From contig RFHL01000205.1 of assembly GCA_003696875.1 (NCBI GenBank), positions 1-8,318 of the forward strand: a stretch of DNA of 8,318 bases. Reading direction: 5' to 3'. This document shows positions 7,426-8,318 of the stretch, one piece after another; position 1 is the stretch's first letter, and every line of letters starts with the position of its first letter. The notes under the pieces were generated by a model that was not told the DNA's origin, ran no database searches, and worked only from the letters and a program-made list of their open reading frames with translations. Both the position numbers and the translations under genes were made by a program. The stretch comes from Bacteroidota bacterium (GTDB lineage: Bacteria; Bacteroidota; Bacteroidia; J057).

Positions 7426-7433
7426 CAAAATTA
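7426..7433 (-). promoter_or_regulatory. Candidate Bacteroidota-type -7 promoter element of marR
   Basis: On the minus strand the sequence TAATTTTG fits the TAnnTTTG consensus of the Bacteroidota primary sigma factor. It shares its first three bases with the marR-proximal operator and ends 15 bases upstream of the ATG, which would give a very short leader. No clear -33 TTTG box is visible at the expected distance, so confidence is moderate. Confidence 0.45.
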
Positions 7434-7450
7434 GTTACAGGTGCAACTAA
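7431..7450. promoter_or_regulatory. Candidate MarR operator upstream of marR
   Basis: TTAGTTACAGGTGCAACTAA is a near-perfect 20-base palindrome: TTAGTT pairs with AACTAA, and an inner CA pairs with TG, so 16 of 20 positions are symmetric. Length and position fit a MarR dimer site, and it abuts the candidate -7 element, which suggests autorepression. A second copy with 15 of 20 identical bases lies before the MFP gene. Binding by this MarR protein is an inference. Confidence 0.68.
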
Positions 7451-7485
7451 CACCATTCGCCGCTGATTGTTTCTATCCCGGCCCC

Positions 7486-7503
7486 AAAAAATGGATTTTT
7501 TTT
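7486..7503 (-). terminator. AT-rich palindrome after the ATL gene, possible weak terminator
   Basis: AAAAAAT-GG-ATTTTTT (7486-7501) is an A/T inverted repeat in an otherwise GC-rich region, overlapping the ATL stop codon. On the minus strand a short TGGA...TCCA stem is followed by six T, a weak terminator form. It could equally be an A-tract upstream of the marR promoter. Confidence 0.25.
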
Positions 7504-7832
7504 CAGTCCAGCCGCAGGCCCACCGCCGGATCCCAGAAGAGGGCATCGAAATCGACTACGCGATCGTCGATGACCCGTACCCCTTCGGCTTCCAATTGGG
7601 CGGCCATTGGCCGCTCGGAGGGGAAGTGGTGCCGCCCCGTGAGCAGGCCCTGCCGGTTTACCACCCGCTGCGCCGGTACATCGGGCATCAGGGCGGCGTT
7701 GTTCAGGGCGTAGCCCACCATACGGGCACTCCCGGGACTTCCCAGATAGCGCGCGATGGCCCCATAGGTGCTCACCCGACCCCGGGGGATCAGCCGCACG
7801 ACATCGTAGACATCCTGGTAAAAATCGCGCAT
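7503..7832 (-). CDS. Alkyltransferase-like protein (ATL), MGMT DNA-binding-domain family
   Basis: This 109-residue protein equals the DNA-binding domain of O6-methylguanine-DNA methyltransferase without its N-terminal domain. Visible family marks are RGRVSTYGAIARYLG (17-31) with the DNA-rotating tyrosine Y23, GSARMVGYALNN (34-45) with the arginine finger R37, and the active-site remnant VPAQRVVNRQG (52-62), where MGMT has PCHRVV. The acceptor Cys is Ala54 and the next His is Gln55, so direct dealkylation is not possible. Known ATLs (for example E. coli YbaZ, with PWHR) bind O6-alkylguanine and flag it for nucleotide excision repair. ATG 7830-7832 is preferred because domain homology begins there; the frame is open upstream to 7946 but that would run into the ABC-F gene and shows no family sequence. 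It sits 64 bases downstream of the ABC-F stop and may be cotranscribed with it. Confidence 0.9.
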   Translation of the reverse strand: MRDFYQDVYDVVRLIPRGRVSTYGAIARYLGSPGSARMVGYALNNAALMPDVPAQRVVNRQGLLTGRHHFPSERPMAAQLEAEGVRVIDDRVVDFDALFWDPAVGLRLD

Positions 7833-7896
7833 GGATTGGATTGCCTGTCGGCGAAAAGGAAAGGAGCCCCCCAAACGGGTGGCCCGGGGCCATCTA

Positions 7897-8318
7897 TTAG
7901 GCCGGCTGAAGGTACATGTCCTTCCGCTGTTCCCGGATGGCCTCATCCTCCAGGTAGTCGTCGTAGGACATGAGCTTATCGATCACGCCCTGGGGCGTGA
8001 TCTCAATGATGCGGTTGCAGACCGTCTCCATAAAGGCATGGTCTGAACTGTTGAGCAACACCATGCCCGGAAAGTCAATCAGGGCGTTGTTAAACGCCTG
8101 AATGGCCTCCAGGTCCAGGTGGTTGGTCGGCTCGTTTACGATCAGGAAATTGGGCTGCTGCAGCATCATCCGGGCGATCATGCAGCGCATCTTTTCGCCC
8201 CCCGAGAGGACATTACACTTCTTGAGTACCTCTTCGCCCGAAAACAGCATTTTGCCCAGAAAGCCCCTCACAAACTCCTCCTCCTGGTTGCTGGAGTACT
8301 GCTGCAACCACTCGATCA
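7897..8318 (-). CDS. C-terminal part of an ABC-F family ATPase (5' end outside window)
   Basis: About 140 C-terminal residues are visible, ending at TAA 7897-7899; the frame stays open to the window edge (IEWLQQYSSNQEEEFVRGFLGK). The part covers the second nucleotide-binding domain from before its signature motif: NVLSGGEKMRCMIARMML (ABC signature LSGGE), the Walker B region NFLIVNEPTNHLDLEAI, then the switch region LLNSSDHAFMETV and the closing RIIEITPQGVI. NEPTNHLDLE identifies the soluble ABC-F class, ribosome-associated translation factors of the EttA/YbiT/Uup type; the sequence looks closest to YbiT-like members. The Walker B aspartate is Asn and the switch histidine is Ser, while the catalytic glutamate is kept. 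The tail after the domain is short, without the long coiled coil of Uup. The Walker A motif and first domain are outside the window. Confidence 0.92.
   Translation of the reverse strand, partial: IEWLQQYSSNQEEEFVRGFLGKMLFSGEEVLKKCNVLSGGEKMRCMIARMMLQQPNFLIVNEPTNHLDLEAIQAFNNALIDFPGMVLLNSSDHAFMETVCNRIIEITPQGVIDKLMSYDDYLEDEAIREQRKDMYLQPA

Noticed and set aside
7869..7896. GC-rich palindromic bases between the ABC-F stop and the ATL start
   Set aside because: GGCCCCGGGCC would leave almost no loop and no T tract follows, so it is not a convincing terminator.
7833..7946. 38-codon N-terminal extension of the ATL frame
   Set aside because: It overlaps the end of the ABC-F gene and lacks family similarity; the domain begins at the ATG at 7832.

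Overview
The window reads as ordinary chromosome from a GC-rich Gram-negative bacterium (about 60 % GC by eye), most likely a member of the Bacteroidota with high GC, such as a Saprospiria- or Rhodothermia-type lineage. Four things point there. No purine-rich Shine-Dalgarno sequence stands in front of the genes. The marR promoter has a TAnnTTTG-type -7 element. The membrane fusion protein carries a PDLK-DYPESFPQW-type insert that I associate with Bacteroidota adaptors. The ABC-F protein has a VRGFLGKMLFSGEE stretch of the kind I recall from that phylum. Taxonomy is an inference.

Layout: (1) 1-286, plus strand, is the 3' end of a multi-spanning membrane protein, probably a polysaccharide/oligosaccharide flippase. 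(2) It converges on and overlaps pdxH (268-918, minus), which encodes pyridoxamine 5'-phosphate oxidase. (3) 1078-7410, minus strand, is a complete tripartite efflux module in transcription order marR, membrane fusion protein (MFP), RND pump, TolC-family outer-membrane factor, closed by a strong intrinsic terminator at 1001-1041. (4) 7503-7832, minus, encodes a small alkyltransferase-like protein (ATL) whose acceptor cysteine is replaced. (5) 7897-8318, minus, is the 3' end of an ABC-F ATPase gene. No intergenic stretch exceeds about 160 bases. I saw no RNA genes, mobile elements or CRISPR array.

How the parts work together: the MFP, RND pump and TolC homologue would form one inner-membrane-to-outer-membrane export channel. 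The MarR protein is the likely local repressor. Two related 20-base inverted repeats, 15 of 20 positions identical, lie just upstream of marR (7431-7450) and just upstream of the MFP gene (6902-6921). This suggests that one repressor controls its own gene and the pump operon from separate promoters, with a GC hairpin between them.

The window does not look like a wholly new system. The points most worth checking are the paired operators, an extra C-terminal hydrophobic segment and a Lys-to-Val change in the proton-relay region of the RND pump, the PAQR active-site remnant of the ATL protein, and two substituted ATPase-motif residues in the ABC-F protein.
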